DNA of 64,000 nucleotides from JAICYJ01 sp963737445 (GTDB lineage Bacteria > Actinomycetota > Thermoleophilia > Gaiellales > JAICJC01): NCBI GenBank assembly GCA_963737445.1, contig CAVTSO010000003.1, positions 62,001 through 126,000 on the forward strand, written 5' to 3'. Shown piece by piece: positions 42,373 to 53,302 of the stretch (its first letter is position 1; each line of letters starts with the position of its first letter). The translations under genes were made by a program, and so were the position numbers. The notes under the pieces are model-generated. The model was not told the origin of the DNA and searched no databases. It was given only the letters and a program-made list of their open reading frames with translations.

Positions 42373-43044
42373 ATGGTGGAACAGCACACGATCCTGCTGG
42401 TCGAGGACGACGCCACCATCCGCGAGATGACGCAGCTGTCGCTCGAGCGCGACGGCTTCGTGGTCGACACTGCCGCCGACGGCCCGGCCGGGCTCGAGGC
42501 GTTCCGTGCCGGCAGCCCCGACCTGGTGCTGCTGGACGTGATGCTGCCGGGGCTGGACGGCGTCTCCGTGTGCCGCGCGATTCGCGAGTCGAGCGTGGTG
42601 CCGGTGGTGATGCTGACGGCCCGCACCGATGCCGTGGACGTGGTGCTGGGCCTGGAGGCGGGCGCCGACGACTACGTCACCAAGCCGTTCGAGCCGTCGG
42701 TGCTGGCCGCCCGGTTGCGAGCGGTGCTGCGGCGCGCCACCCGCGCCGCACCCCAGCAGCCGCTGCGATTCGGCGACCTGGAGATCGACCCGCTGGGCAT
42801 GGTGGTGACCCGCGGCGGCGAGGAGCTTTCGCTGACCCCGACCGAGTACCGGCTGCTGCTGATGCTGGCCGAGAACGCCGGCGTCGTGCTCGGCCGCGAG
42901 CGGCTGCTGGAGGAGGTGTGGGGATACGTGTGGGCCGGCGACACGCGCCTGGTCGACATGCACGTGCGGCGGCTGCGCGGCAAGGTCGGGCCCGAGGCGA
43001 TCGAGACCGTCCGCGGCGCCGGCTACAAGATGGTGCGGCCGTGA
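42373..43044 (+). CDS. OmpR/PhoB-family response regulator
   Basis: 223-aa regulator with an N-terminal receiver (about 5-115; acidic EDD at 10-12, phospho-acceptor Asp in LVLLDVMLPG, Lys in VTKPFEPS) and a C-terminal winged helix (about 135-220, LTPTEYRLLLMLAENAG and DTRLVDMHVRRLRGKVG). No Shine-Dalgarno precedes the ATG. A TACGCT box lies just upstream, and the next codon, GTG 42376, could begin a leaderless message. The stop overlaps the kinase gene in a GTGA. Confidence 0.92.
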   Translation: MVEQHTILLVEDDATIREMTQLSLERDGFVVDTAADGPAGLEAFRAGSPDLVLLDVMLPGLDGVSVCRAIRESSVVPVVMLTARTDAVDVVLGLEAGADDYVTKPFEPSVLAARLRAVLRRATRAAPQQPLRFGDLEIDPLGMVVTRGGEELSLTPTEYRLLLMLAENAGVVLGRERLLEEVWGYVWAGDTRLVDMHVRRLRGKVGPEAIETVRGAGYKMVRP

Positions 43045-44252
43045 GGTCGCTACGGGTACGGCTGGCGCTGGCCTTCGCGCTGGTGGCGGCGCTGGTCGCG
43101 ACCTTCGTGGGCGTGGCCGTGTATCAGCTGTCGGCGCAGGACCTGCTCGACCGGGCCCGCGCCAAGTCGGTGGCCAACGTGCGGTCCGCGGCCCGCCTGT
43201 ACCCGCTGACCAAGCCGCTCACCCCCTACCCGGCCCTGCCCGTGAACGACCGCTCCGTGCCGGCGCCGCTGCGCGCCGCCGTTGCCTCGCGCCACGTCGC
43301 CACCTACCGCGGCAACTGGAACGGCGAGCCGGTTATCTGGGCCGGGCGCCCGGCCGCCGACGGCACGCCGCTGTTCGTGCGCGCCTCGTTCCAGGCCGAG
43401 CAGCAGTCGCTGAACGACCTGCGTACCAAGCTGATCGGCGCGGCGCTGGCGGCGGCGCTGGCCGGTGCTGTTGTGGGCGTGGCGCTGGCGAGCCGCCTGT
43501 CACTGCGTCTCAGGCGCGCGGCGGCGACGGCCGAGCGCGTGGCCGGCGGCGACCTGGACGCGCGCATCGGCGCCACCGGGGGCGACGAGGTGGCGGCCAT
43601 GAGCGACGCGGTCGACCGGATGGCCGAGGCCCTGCAGCAACGGCTGGAGCGCGAGCAGCGGTTCGTGGCCGACGTCGCCCACGACCTGCGCACGCCCCTG
43701 ACCGGCCTGACTGCCGCCGCCAGCCTGCTCGACGACGACCAGGTGGGCGGCGCCATCAAGGAGCGCGTGTCGCATCTGAGCGGCCTGGTCGAGGACCTGC
43801 TCGAGATCGCCCGGCTGGACAGCGGCTCGGCAACGCCCGACCTGCGGTGGGTGGACGTCGGCGCGCTGGCCGCCGACGTGGCGTCGCGGCACCAGGGCAC
43901 GCTCAGCGGGACGTCGCAGCCCTGCCGCGCGCTGGTCGACCCGCGCCGGCTGGAGCGGGTGCTCGAGAACGTGATCGGGAACGCCGAGCGGCACGGCCGC
44001 CCGCCGATCGTCGTGGACGTGGGCGAGACGCGGGTGCGTGTCACCGACAGCGGGCCCGGCTTCTCGCCGGAGATGCTCGAGCGCGCCACCGAGCGGTTCA
44101 CGTCGGGCGACCCGGCCCGCGGCGGCGGCATCGGGTTGGGCCTGGCGATCGCGGCGGCGCAGGCGCGGCTGCTGGGCGGACGGCTGGTGCTGGCGAACGT
44201 GCCGGCCGGCGGCGCCGCGGTCACGATCGAGCTGCCGGAGATATCAGCATGA
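43041..44252 (+). CDS. Two-component sensor histidine kinase
   Basis: 403-aa membrane kinase. Transmembrane 1 is near 7-28, an extracytoplasmic region follows to about 130, transmembrane 2 is near 135-155, and a HAMP-like linker comes next. The H-box FVADVAHDLRTPLTGL holds the phospho-His near 219. The ATPase domain has NVIGNAERHG (N-box), DSGPGFSP (G1) and GGGIGLGLAIA (G2). It partners the regulator just upstream. The ATG of the following lipoprotein overlaps its stop, making a three-gene signalling operon. Confidence 0.92.
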   Translation: MRSLRVRLALAFALVAALVATFVGVAVYQLSAQDLLDRARAKSVANVRSAARLYPLTKPLTPYPALPVNDRSVPAPLRAAVASRHVATYRGNWNGEPVIWAGRPAADGTPLFVRASFQAEQQSLNDLRTKLIGAALAAALAGAVVGVALASRLSLRLRRAAATAERVAGGDLDARIGATGGDEVAAMSDAVDRMAEALQQRLEREQRFVADVAHDLRTPLTGLTAAASLLDDDQVGGAIKERVSHLSGLVEDLLEIARLDSGSATPDLRWVDVGALAADVASRHQGTLSGTSQPCRALVDPRRLERVLENVIGNAERHGRPPIVVDVGETRVRVTDSGPGFSPEMLERATERFTSGDPARGGGIGLGLAIAAAQARLLGGRLVLANVPAGGAAVTIELPEISA

Positions 44253-45250
44253 GGGGGCTCGCGGCGATCTCGCTGCTGGCGGTGCTGGTCGCCGGGTGCG
44301 GCAGCCAGTCCGGCCTGCACCTCGAGAACGGCGGGCACACGGTCTTGGTGGTGCCCGCGGGCAGCTCCGGCGGCGGCCACAGCACGACCCCGGCGCTGCC
44401 TCGGCTGGTGACGGCGCGGATCCCGCTGGGCGGGGTGCCGGCGATCGCCTGGGACGGGACGACCACGATGTGGGCAGCGGTCTGGGCCGGCGGCCCGCAC
44501 CTGCTCGGCTCGCTGATCGCGGTGGAAACGGCGACCGGCACCGCCGCCTCACCCATCGTGTTGCCGGCCTCGCATACGCCCTACCTGGTCGCGGCGACGG
44601 CGTCGTCGGTGTACGTGGCCGGCGGCGGCGCCGTGATGCGGATCGATCCGAGCAGCGGCAAGGTGATCGAGCGCCGCGACCTCGGCGCGAGGCTGCGCGC
44701 GCTGCTGGCCGCGCAGGGCCGGCTGTGGGTGACGGCCGACGGGGGCCGGCTGCTGCAGCTCAACCCGGACACGCTGGACGTGGTCGCGACGCGGCACGTC
44801 ACCGGACATCCCGATGCGATCACGACCGACGCCGGCTCCGTGCTGGTGACCGACGACCGCGACCGCACGTTGACGCGGATGAACATCATTAACGGCAAGG
44901 TCACCGGCAGCACCAGCATCGGGGCGAACGGCGCCGGCCGGCCGTCGCAGATCACGGTCTACGCCGGGTCGGTCTGGGTCTACGAGGGCACCACCGTGCT
45001 ACGGGCGGCGACCGGAGCGCTGCAGCTGCTCGACCGCGTCACGGTGCCGGGCGGGGGCGGCTCGATTGCGGCCGGCACCGGCGGTGTATGGGTCAGCGGC
45101 AACTTCGGCGTGGCCCGCATCGACCCCGCCACCGGGGCGCTCGACACGCCGGTCGCCGTCGGCCAGGCGGGCGCCGCGATCGCGACCACGGGCGATGCGG
45201 TGTGGGTGGTGCAGCGGCCGACGGGCACCCTGCTGCGGCTGGTGCCGTAG
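44249..45250 (+). CDS. Lipoprotein with repeated propeller-like strands
   Basis: 333-aa predicted lipoprotein: a short signal peptide ending in the lipobox LVAGC (Cys18), a low-complexity linker, then repeats of the type SVYVAGGGAVMRIDPSSGKV and GVWVSGNFGVARIDPATGAL, which look like blades of a beta-propeller. It overlaps the kinase stop in an ATGA. It may sense or bind a ligand outside the membrane for that kinase, which is an inference from the operon only. Confidence 0.75.
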   Translation: MRGLAAISLLAVLVAGCGSQSGLHLENGGHTVLVVPAGSSGGGHSTTPALPRLVTARIPLGGVPAIAWDGTTTMWAAVWAGGPHLLGSLIAVETATGTAASPIVLPASHTPYLVAATASSVYVAGGGAVMRIDPSSGKVIERRDLGARLRALLAAQGRLWVTADGGRLLQLNPDTLDVVATRHVTGHPDAITTDAGSVLVTDDRDRTLTRMNIINGKVTGSTSIGANGAGRPSQITVYAGSVWVYEGTTVLRAATGALQLLDRVTVPGGGGSIAAGTGGVWVSGNFGVARIDPATGALDTPVAVGQAGAAIATTGDAVWVVQRPTGTLLRLVP

Positions 45251-45256
45251 TCGGGT

Positions 45257-46342
45257 CTAGCGCATCCGCGGGAAGCGGCCGGCACGGTCGCGTGCCAGCC
45301 AGCGGGGCGGCTGCGCGCTCAGCCAGGTCACCAGCGTCGAGTAGGTCACACAGCGCACCTCGGGGCGGACGCAGACCGCCTCGACGAACCGCGTCAGCGC
45401 GTCCACGTAGGCGCCGTGGTTCCAGGTGGCGAAGTGGTTTCCGACGTCGATCGGCGCCCGGTCGCCGTGGTAGTTGGCACGGAAGTAGCGCATGTAGCTG
45501 GCGAAGACGTCGTCGGCCAGGACGCGGGAGCGGGGCCGCGACACGGTCCGCCCGCGGGACTGGTTGACGTAGAAGTTGTAGTCCATCGAGAGCGACCGCC
45601 AGGGCGTGCCGACCAGCCTGATCAGTGCCAGCGGGAAGCTCCAGATGCCGTCGCGTCGCCGCGGCCAGTGGCTCGGCAGGTCGGCCTGGCTGGTGTCGTA
45701 GGTCATGCCCACCGACCGCAGCACCGGGTAGAGGCGGCCGAGGTGCCCCTGCAGGCAGGGCGTGCGACCTCCGCGGATCTCGCTGTCGGGGACGGCCAGG
45801 CCGGCGTGGTGCATCAGCTCGTGGAACTGACTGAGCTCGTGCCGCCAGTCGCGCCTGCTCCAGGTGCTGATGTTGCCGGGGTAGGGCTCGCAGAAGTGGC
45901 CGTTGTAGTGCGTGCCGATCTCGTGGCCCGCTGCGTAGCCGAGGTCGATCTGCCGCACCAGCGCACGCACCGCCGCCGCGCTCGGGCTGAAGCCGATGTC
46001 GGAGCTGCCGGCCGGGTGGCGAGGCGGGTGGTAGAAGCGCCTGTCGGCCGGGTCGAGCAGGTAGACGCCGGACAGGAAGAAGCTGAAGCGGGCACCGGTG
46101 CGGGCGCCGACCGCACGCCAGTGCCTCCAGAGCTTCGGGTCGCCCGAGCCGTCGAACGAGACCATCACGAACTGGGGCGGGCGCCGATAGCGCGGGGCCG
46201 GCGGCGGCAGCACCACCGTAGAGGGCGGCGGCGCGCTGGTGGCCCTCGACGGGCCCGTGCCGGAGTTACCTGCCTGGGACCCGCTGCACGCCGCCGCCAC
46301 CACCAGCAGCACCGCCATCGCCACACACCTCACAGGCGACAC
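45257..46342 (-). CDS. Polysaccharide deacetylase-like lipoprotein
   Basis: 361-aa secreted protein with a lipobox-like VVAAACS near 15-20, a Pro-rich linker, then a NodB-like domain with SFDGSGD near 63 and the metal motif HEIGTHYNGH (H-x3..4-H) near 140. The canonical TFDD is replaced by SFDG, so the second aspartate is missing and catalysis should not be taken for granted. It is convergent with the lipoprotein at 44249. Confidence 0.75.
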   Translation of the reverse strand: MSPVRCVAMAVLLVVAAACSGSQAGNSGTGPSRATSAPPPSTVVLPPPAPRYRRPPQFVMVSFDGSGDPKLWRHWRAVGARTGARFSFFLSGVYLLDPADRRFYHPPRHPAGSSDIGFSPSAAAVRALVRQIDLGYAAGHEIGTHYNGHFCEPYPGNISTWSRRDWRHELSQFHELMHHAGLAVPDSEIRGGRTPCLQGHLGRLYPVLRSVGMTYDTSQADLPSHWPRRRDGIWSFPLALIRLVGTPWRSLSMDYNFYVNQSRGRTVSRPRSRVLADDVFASYMRYFRANYHGDRAPIDVGNHFATWNHGAYVDALTRFVEAVCVRPEVRCVTYSTLVTWLSAQPPRWLARDRAGRFPRMR

Positions 46343-46401
46343 ACTAGAGCCGGGCGGTCACACCACCTGCTCGGACGGGTAACAGCTCGGTAACGGCGGG
46401 A

Positions 46402-47697
<1,296 letters not shown>

Positions 47698-47712
47698 GGC
47701 GTTCGATCCCTC

Positions 47713-49068
<1,356 letters not shown>

Positions 49069-49081
49069 CAGGCGGGGCGGA

Positions 49082-49597
49082 TCAGTAGTCGTCCGGCTCG
49101 GCTTCGAAGGCTTCCACGTTGCCCTCTTCGCCGGCTTCGCCCGGCACCACCATCACCTTGACGGTAGCCTCGACGTCGCCCCACACCGCGATCGAGACGC
49201 GGTAGGAGCCGAGCGCCTTGATCGCGTCGTCCAGCGACACCTTGCGGCGGTCGACCCGGATCTTGCGGGCCTTCCAGATCGCGTCGGCGATGTCGCTTGA
49301 CGTGACCGAGCCGTACAGCCGGTCCTCGACCCCGGCGCGGGCCTTGATCGTGAGCACGGTGCGGTTGAGGGTGTGTGCGATGTCACGCGCCTGCTCCTCG
49401 CTCTGCGCCTCGTGCCGCTTGCGCATCTCCTCCTGGCGCTGCACCTGCGCGACCATTCCGTCGTCGGCGGCCAGCGCCAGCTTGCGCGGCTCCAGGAAGT
49501 TGCGCATGTAGCCGGCGGCGACGTTCACGACGTCGCCCTTGCGGCCCAGTTTGTCGACGTCCTGCAGCAGGATCGCCTGTGTCCCTTTGTGTGCCAT
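49082..49597 (-). CDS. rplI: 50S ribosomal protein L9
   Basis: 171-aa L9 with the N-terminal RNA-binding domain (QAILLQDVDKLGRKGDVVNVAAGYMRNFL), a central helix and the C-terminal domain (DVEATVKVMV). An acidic tail extends slightly beyond the typical 148-150 residues. The ATG directly after a GTG is chosen because GAGGACGTG precedes it. Confidence 0.95.
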   Translation of the reverse strand: MAHKGTQAILLQDVDKLGRKGDVVNVAAGYMRNFLEPRKLALAADDGMVAQVQRQEEMRKRHEAQSEEQARDIAHTLNRTVLTIKARAGVEDRLYGSVTSSDIADAIWKARKIRVDRRKVSLDDAIKALGSYRVSIAVWGDVEATVKVMVVPGEAGEEGNVEAFEAEPDDY

Positions 49598-49695
49598 CAC
49601 GTCCTCGTCGTCACGCGGCCGGGGCCGCGATCATCGTCCCACGCGCCGGCGGATGCCAGCCCGGCGCGTCCGATTTCACCGCTGCTTGCGGGGAT

Positions 49696-49959
49696 TCAGT
49701 TGACCGCGTAGGGCAGCAGAGCCACCTCACGCGCGCGCTTCACGGCCACCGCCACCTGGCGCTGGTGCCGCCGGCAGGCGCCGGTGATGCGTCGCGACCG
49801 GATCTTCCCCTTCTCCGACACGTAGCGCCGGAGCTGGTTGTAGTTCTTGTAGTCGATCTCCTCGACCTTGTCCTTGCAGAAGTAGCAGGACTTGCGTCGA
49901 GTCGATGCGCCGGCGCCGGCACGCGTTTTGGCCGGGCGCCGCTTGGGCTTTGATGCCAT
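49696..49959 (-). CDS. rpsR: 30S ribosomal protein S18
   Basis: 87-aa S18. Core motif CYFCKDKVEEIDYKN, then ITGACRRHQRQ; the cysteines make it a zinc-binding (C+) form. A basic N-terminal tail precedes the core. AAGGAG is 7 nt before the ATG. Confidence 0.96.
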   Translation of the reverse strand: MASKPKRRPAKTRAGAGASTRRKSCYFCKDKVEEIDYKNYNQLRRYVSEKGKIRSRRITGACRRHQRQVAVAVKRAREVALLPYAVN

Positions 49960-49971
49960 GTACTGCTCCTT

Positions 49972-50430
49972 CTAGAACGGAATGTCGTCGTCGCCGCCGC
50001 TGGGGCCGAAGGCCGCCGGTACCGGGTCGGGCTTGAGCTCGCCGCCGCGCGGCTCGAAGCTGCGGCCCTGGCCGCCCTCGCCACCGCCGCCGCCGTCACG
50101 CGAGCCCAAGAACTGGACGGTGTCGGCCACGACCTCGACCGCCTGGCGCTTGGAGCCGTCCTGCGACTCCCACTCACGCCACTCGAGGCGGCCGTCGACC
50201 GCGATCGCGCGGCCCTTCGACAGGTAGTTGGCGCAGTTCTCGCCCTGCGCGCCCCAGACCTTGATGTCGAAGTAGTTGGGCTTCTCGACCCACTCACCGC
50301 TGGACTGGTCCTTGTAGCGCCGGTTCACGGCCAGCCGCAGCTTGCACACCTGGGTGCCGCTGGGCAGGCTTGACAGCTCGGGATCGCTGGTCAGGTTTCC
50401 CGTCAGGATGACTCTGTTGATGTTTGCCAC
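49972..50430 (-). CDS. ssb: Single-stranded DNA-binding protein
   Basis: 152-aa SSB with the OB fold at 1-110 (INRVILTGNLTSDPE, FDIKVWGAQGENCANYL), a Gly-rich linker and the conserved acidic tip DDDIPF that recruits partner proteins. The start is GTG with GGAGG 5 nt upstream. Confidence 0.97.
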   Translation of the reverse strand: MANINRVILTGNLTSDPELSSLPSGTQVCKLRLAVNRRYKDQSSGEWVEKPNYFDIKVWGAQGENCANYLSKGRAIAVDGRLEWREWESQDGSKRQAVEVVADTVQFLGSRDGGGGGEGGQGRSFEPRGGELKPDPVPAAFGPSGGDDDIPF

Positions 50431-50496
50431 GTGTTCCTCCAGTGCCTTTCACCACGAACGTGTGTTCGGGTATGATAGGCGGGGTTGCGGACGGCG

Positions 50497-50880
50497 TCAG
50501 GCGCCGGCCTCGACCGGCTCGGGCTCCGTCTCGGGCGCCTCGGCATGGGTCTCGGCGCGGTCGGCCGGCTTGGCCGGCGAGCTGCCGGGAATGCGGTTGG
50601 TGGCCATGAAGCGCATCACGCCATCGGTGATGGCGAGCACGCGCGTAGCCTCGTGCAGCACAGGTGCGGGCGCGTCGAACGTGAGCACGTAGTACCACGC
50701 CTCGCCCGTGTGCTTGATCTCGTAGGCGAGCTTGCGGCGGCCCCACGGCTCGACGCCGCCCCAGCTGCCCTTGCCTTTCTCAACGATCTGCTGGACACGC
50801 TCGATCACCTCGCGGTGCCGTTCCTCCGGCACGTCGGGCTCGATCAGCAGCATGATCTCGTATGGGTTGATCCTGATCAC
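50497..50880 (-). CDS. rpsF: 30S ribosomal protein S6
   Basis: 127-aa S6 with YEIMLLIEPDVPEE at 7-20, GRRKLAYEIKH and YYVLTFDA. An acidic/Pro-rich C-terminal extension follows residue 95. The start is uncertain: the only canonical candidate is GTG at 50880, but it lies inside an 11-nt perfect complement to the 16S 3 prime end, too close for normal initiation. An ATC codon at 50871 would be at ideal spacing. Confidence 0.93.
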   Translation of the reverse strand: MIRINPYEIMLLIEPDVPEERHREVIERVQQIVEKGKGSWGGVEPWGRRKLAYEIKHTGEAWYYVLTFDAPAPVLHEATRVLAITDGVMRFMATNRIPGSSPAKPADRAETHAEAPETEPEPVEAGA

Positions 50881-50885
50881 CTCCT
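50873..50885 (-). promoter_or_regulatory. Extended Shine-Dalgarno AGGAGGTGATC overlapping the rpsF start
   Basis: On the minus strand AGAGGAGGTGATC contains 11 nt complementary to the expected 16S rRNA 3 prime tail. The annotated GTG start is part of this element, so initiation either begins there with an unusual geometry or at a non-canonical codon downstream. Confidence 0.5.
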
Positions 50886-51009
50886 CTGGTCTCGTGCAGC
50901 CCCGGCGGCAGATGCGCGACCATCAGGATCAGGGTCGCGTCGCACCGGAGCAGGAAGCTCTCGATTGTCGAGGCGTCAGTATACTTGCGCCCTTCGAACG
51001 GGAGGCCCG

Positions 51010-51330
51010 GTGGGACGAGCAAGATGGTTCATCGTAGGGGCGGCCGCAACGGCCGGCGCGCTGGTGGCTGCACCCGGCGCATACCAGCGGCTGCGCGGCC
51101 TGGTGGCGGCCGGCGAGCCACAGCTGCTCGAGCCGGGGCCGGCCCCGGAGCCGGCCCACCAGCCGCCGCCTGCGCCCGCCGCCGCCTTCGCCAGCTACGA
51201 CCCGCCGGGGCCGGAACCGTCGGTTGCCGACGAGGACACCGCCGAGCTGCGGCTGCGGATCGACGAGACCCGCGACCGCATCCGGCGGCGTGCCAATAAC
51301 GGCGTGGAGGCCGACAGAGAGGCTGAGTAG
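51010..51330 (+). CDS. Small membrane-anchored hypothetical protein
   Basis: 106 aa, unrecognised. A hydrophobic N-terminal segment (WFIVGAAATAGALVAAPGA, about 6-24) is followed by a Pro/Ala-rich linker and a charged C-terminal helix (ELRLRIDETRDRIRRR). The GTG start has GGAGG 4 nt upstream. It lies between the ribosomal cluster and tRNA-Sec. Actinobacterial genomes often carry such single-span proteins of unknown role. Confidence 0.6.
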   Translation: MGRARWFIVGAAATAGALVAAPGAYQRLRGLVAAGEPQLLEPGPAPEPAHQPPPAPAAAFASYDPPGPEPSVADEDTAELRLRIDETRDRIRRRANNGVEADREAE

Positions 51331-51369
51331 GGCATGTTGGACGCACCGGGGCCATAGACTGCGCGCCTT

Positions 51370-51461
51370 GGGGCGGCAGGGGCCCGGTGGCCCATCCGGT
51401 CTTCAAAACCGGCAGGCCGATGTAGCCCATCGGTTGGTAGGTTCGACTCCTGCGCCGCTCC
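51370..51461 (+). tRNA. selC: Selenocysteine tRNA (anticodon TCA)
   Basis: 92-nt tRNA with an 8-bp acceptor stem (GGGGCGGC with GCCGCTCC, one G-T wobble), anticodon stem-loop CCGGTCTTCAAAACCGG giving anticodon TCA, a long variable arm (about 51412-51436) and a T arm GTAGG-TTCGACT-CCTGC. The 8-bp acceptor, long extra arm and UCA anticodon together identify tRNA-Sec. CCA is not encoded. This implies a selenoprotein system (SelA, SelB, SelD), none of which is in the window. The 3 prime end borders the accessory region that follows. Confidence 0.92.
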
Positions 51462-51890
51462 GTAAGCCGAAACCAGCATGGTTGAGCAGTTTTCCCTTCT
51501 CGATCGCGAGCTCGGGAGCGATCGCCACCGTCCGCCCCAGTCCGCTGAAATCCGCTGTTTTCAGGCGTGGGGGGGCGCAACGGGGGCGCAATGGGGAGGG
51601 CCGAGGTGCCTCCGAGCGGCGGCGCCTGACCTACGCCGCGTTGACGGACGGCAGCAGCGTGCGCTTGCGGGGTCGTGACAGCTTCAGCTTCCAGGCGTAG
51701 TACCGAGCGAACTCATCCCCGCAGGGATGCTGCGGGTAGCTGGCTAGCGTCGCACGGCCCCCGGGGCGCTCGACTGACGCCCAAGACCGGGTAGACACAG
51801 GTGCACCGTTCCGGTGAGGTGCGGCGGCCACGGCGGGCGCTTCTGCGCGTCCGACCTGTTGTTTCAAATCAACCAGCGGAAGGGGGATCG
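51462..51890. other. Non-coding region after tRNA-Sec, possible island junction
   Basis: About 430 nt with no convincing gene. It begins immediately at the tRNA 3 prime end and includes G-rich runs near 51569-51599. A minus-strand reading (51631-51867) holds YPQHPCGDEFARYYAWKLKLS, which looks protein-like but has no recognisable family. Such sequence at a tRNA 3 prime end is typical of old integration scars. Confidence 0.4.
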
Positions 51891-52157
51891 ATGCGATGCG
51901 GGATCGACCTCGACGCCCTGGTCGACTTCGTCGCGTGCCAGGTCGAGAGGATCGAGGCGGCCGGAGTTGCAGTGCCGCTCAGCGGCCTGGGCGAGCGCCC
52001 GCTCCCAGGCGAGCGTGCCAGCGCGGATGAGTTACGCGCCCTCTGGCTGGCCGCCGGTCTCGCCACGCACGTCGGCCTCGCGATCTTCCGGGAGCCTGAG
52101 CGGTTCATCACCTCCCACACTCCGTCACCCGCTAGCCCTGCGGCTCTCGCCGCCTGA
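51891..52157 (+). CDS. Hypothetical protein, 88 aa
   Basis: Unrecognised small soluble protein (MRCGIDLDALVDFVACQVERIEAAGV...). GAAGGGGGATCG precedes the ATG. It is followed after 16 nt by a DUF932-like fragment, and small companions are common next to such plasmid or phage-associated genes. It may be a remnant. Confidence 0.45.
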   Translation: MRCGIDLDALVDFVACQVERIEAAGVAVPLSGLGERPLPGERASADELRALWLAAGLATHVGLAIFREPERFITSHTPSPASPAALAA

Positions 52158-52173
52158 CCGAAGGAGAAGCGCC

Positions 52174-52425
52174 ATGCAGTCACTCGATCAGCCCACCCAC
52201 CGAATCGCCGATGCGACCTCGCCGCTGTGGCTCGGCTCAGGCCCGGCCGGATGGGGCGAAGTCGTGCGGGCCGTCAACCCCGACGCCTCCCACAGCGCAG
52301 CGAGCATGATCGCCGCAGCCGGTCTCGACTGGGTCGTCGAGCAGCACCCGGGGCACGATTGGTTGCGGCCACGATCTGCGATGCTGAGATGGGCGCCGGA
52401 GCTGGAGCATCGGAAGGCGCATTGA
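52174..52425 (+). pseudogene. N-terminal fragment of a DUF932-like (phage/plasmid) protein
   Basis: AAGGAG and an ATG open an 83-aa frame whose first 60 residues (HSAASMIAAAGLDWVVEQHPGHD near the end) resemble the start of DUF932/YfjQ-type proteins, which are normally about 300 aa. The likeness stops near 52360, where the sequence enters, out of frame, a truncated universal stress protein. The gene is therefore cut by a rearrangement. Confidence 0.5.
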
Positions 52426-53039
52426 TCGCGCAGCTTCGAGACGAGGCTAGCGTGACGCGCGACGCCGCGTTGGGAGAGATCGGGGATGTCCCGTTTAGCG
52501 ATGCTGAGGTGATAGAGGGTCGGACGCTGCCATCGCTGTTGGCGGTGCTACGCCGCGAGTCGGCGACCCTGGCGGCAGTGGGAACGCACGGCGGTGGACG
52601 TCTCGCCGGCCTGCTGTTTGGCAGCATTGCGACGGCGATTCTGCATCAGGCGCCCTGCTCGGTGTTCGTGGCACGCGCGTCGGATGAGACTGCATGGTTT
52701 CCAAGCCGCGTCGTCGTCGGCATGGACGGTTCGCGGCAGGCGTTGGCGTCGGCGGCGGTTGCAGCCGATCTGGCGGGCCGCTTCGGCGCGGAGGTGCGCC
52801 CAATCGCCGCGAGAGGAGGGGCGCACCTCGACGAAGAGGCCCTGCGCCAGATACATGACCTCGAGTGGGTTTCGAGACACCCGGTCGGTGCACTCGTGGA
52901 CGCCTCCCAGGAGGCGGATCTGGTGATCGTGGGCAGTCGTGGCCTGCGTGGACTCGAGGCGCTCGGCAGCGTCAGCGAGCGACTGGCCCACCAAGCACGC
53001 TGCTCGTTCCTCGTGGTGCGGCCGTACGGGGAGCCATGA
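52389..53039 (+). CDS. Tandem universal stress protein, N-terminally truncated
   Basis: 216-aa protein with most of one Usp domain (from about residue 10; ATP-loop-like GTHGGGRLAGLLFGSIA) and a complete second one (VVVGMDGSRQALASAAVAA to GSRGLRGLEALGSVSERLAHQARCSFLVV). The first strand of domain 1 is missing, because the junction with the DUF932-like fragment lies just upstream. ATG 52389 has no good ribosome site. It could still make a usable domain 2, or be a pseudogene. Confidence 0.65.
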   Translation: MGAGAGASEGALIAQLRDEASVTRDAALGEIGDVPFSDAEVIEGRTLPSLLAVLRRESATLAAVGTHGGGRLAGLLFGSIATAILHQAPCSVFVARASDETAWFPSRVVVGMDGSRQALASAAVAADLAGRFGAEVRPIAARGGAHLDEEALRQIHDLEWVSRHPVGALVDASQEADLVIVGSRGLRGLEALGSVSERLAHQARCSFLVVRPYGEP

Positions 53040-53132
53040 GCGGCACATGCTCGCTTGCCCGGAGGACGTCGCGACCCTAGTAGCGAGCCCCGCCGATCCA
53101 TCACGGCGAAAAACGAGCATTCGCCTGGACGC

Positions 53133-53153
53133 GGTCAGGCGCTAAGCCAGACC
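53133..53153. terminator. Hairpin of the shared palindrome family
   Basis: GGTC-A-GGC, loop GCTAA, GCC-A-GACC, between the Usp gene and the end of the minus-strand kinase. It has the same core and internal A/A mismatch as the hairpin at 1101-1124. Confidence 0.45.
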
Positions 53154-53302
53154 CCGTACAACCCGGCGTAACCACTACCGCGGATGCACAGGCGGAACAG
53201 CCCATCGCGAAATCGCCCCAGGCGTCCCCTTCGACCAGTTAGCTGAACGGCGCCGCCTCGAGCTGATCGAAGCAGCGGTACGAGAATCGAGGGACATCGA
53301 GT

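Noticed and set aside
51370..51461. Reading the tRNA as tRNA-Ser or tRNA-Leu because of the long variable arm
   Set aside because: The anticodon is TCA and the acceptor stem has 8 bp, which fits only tRNA-Sec.
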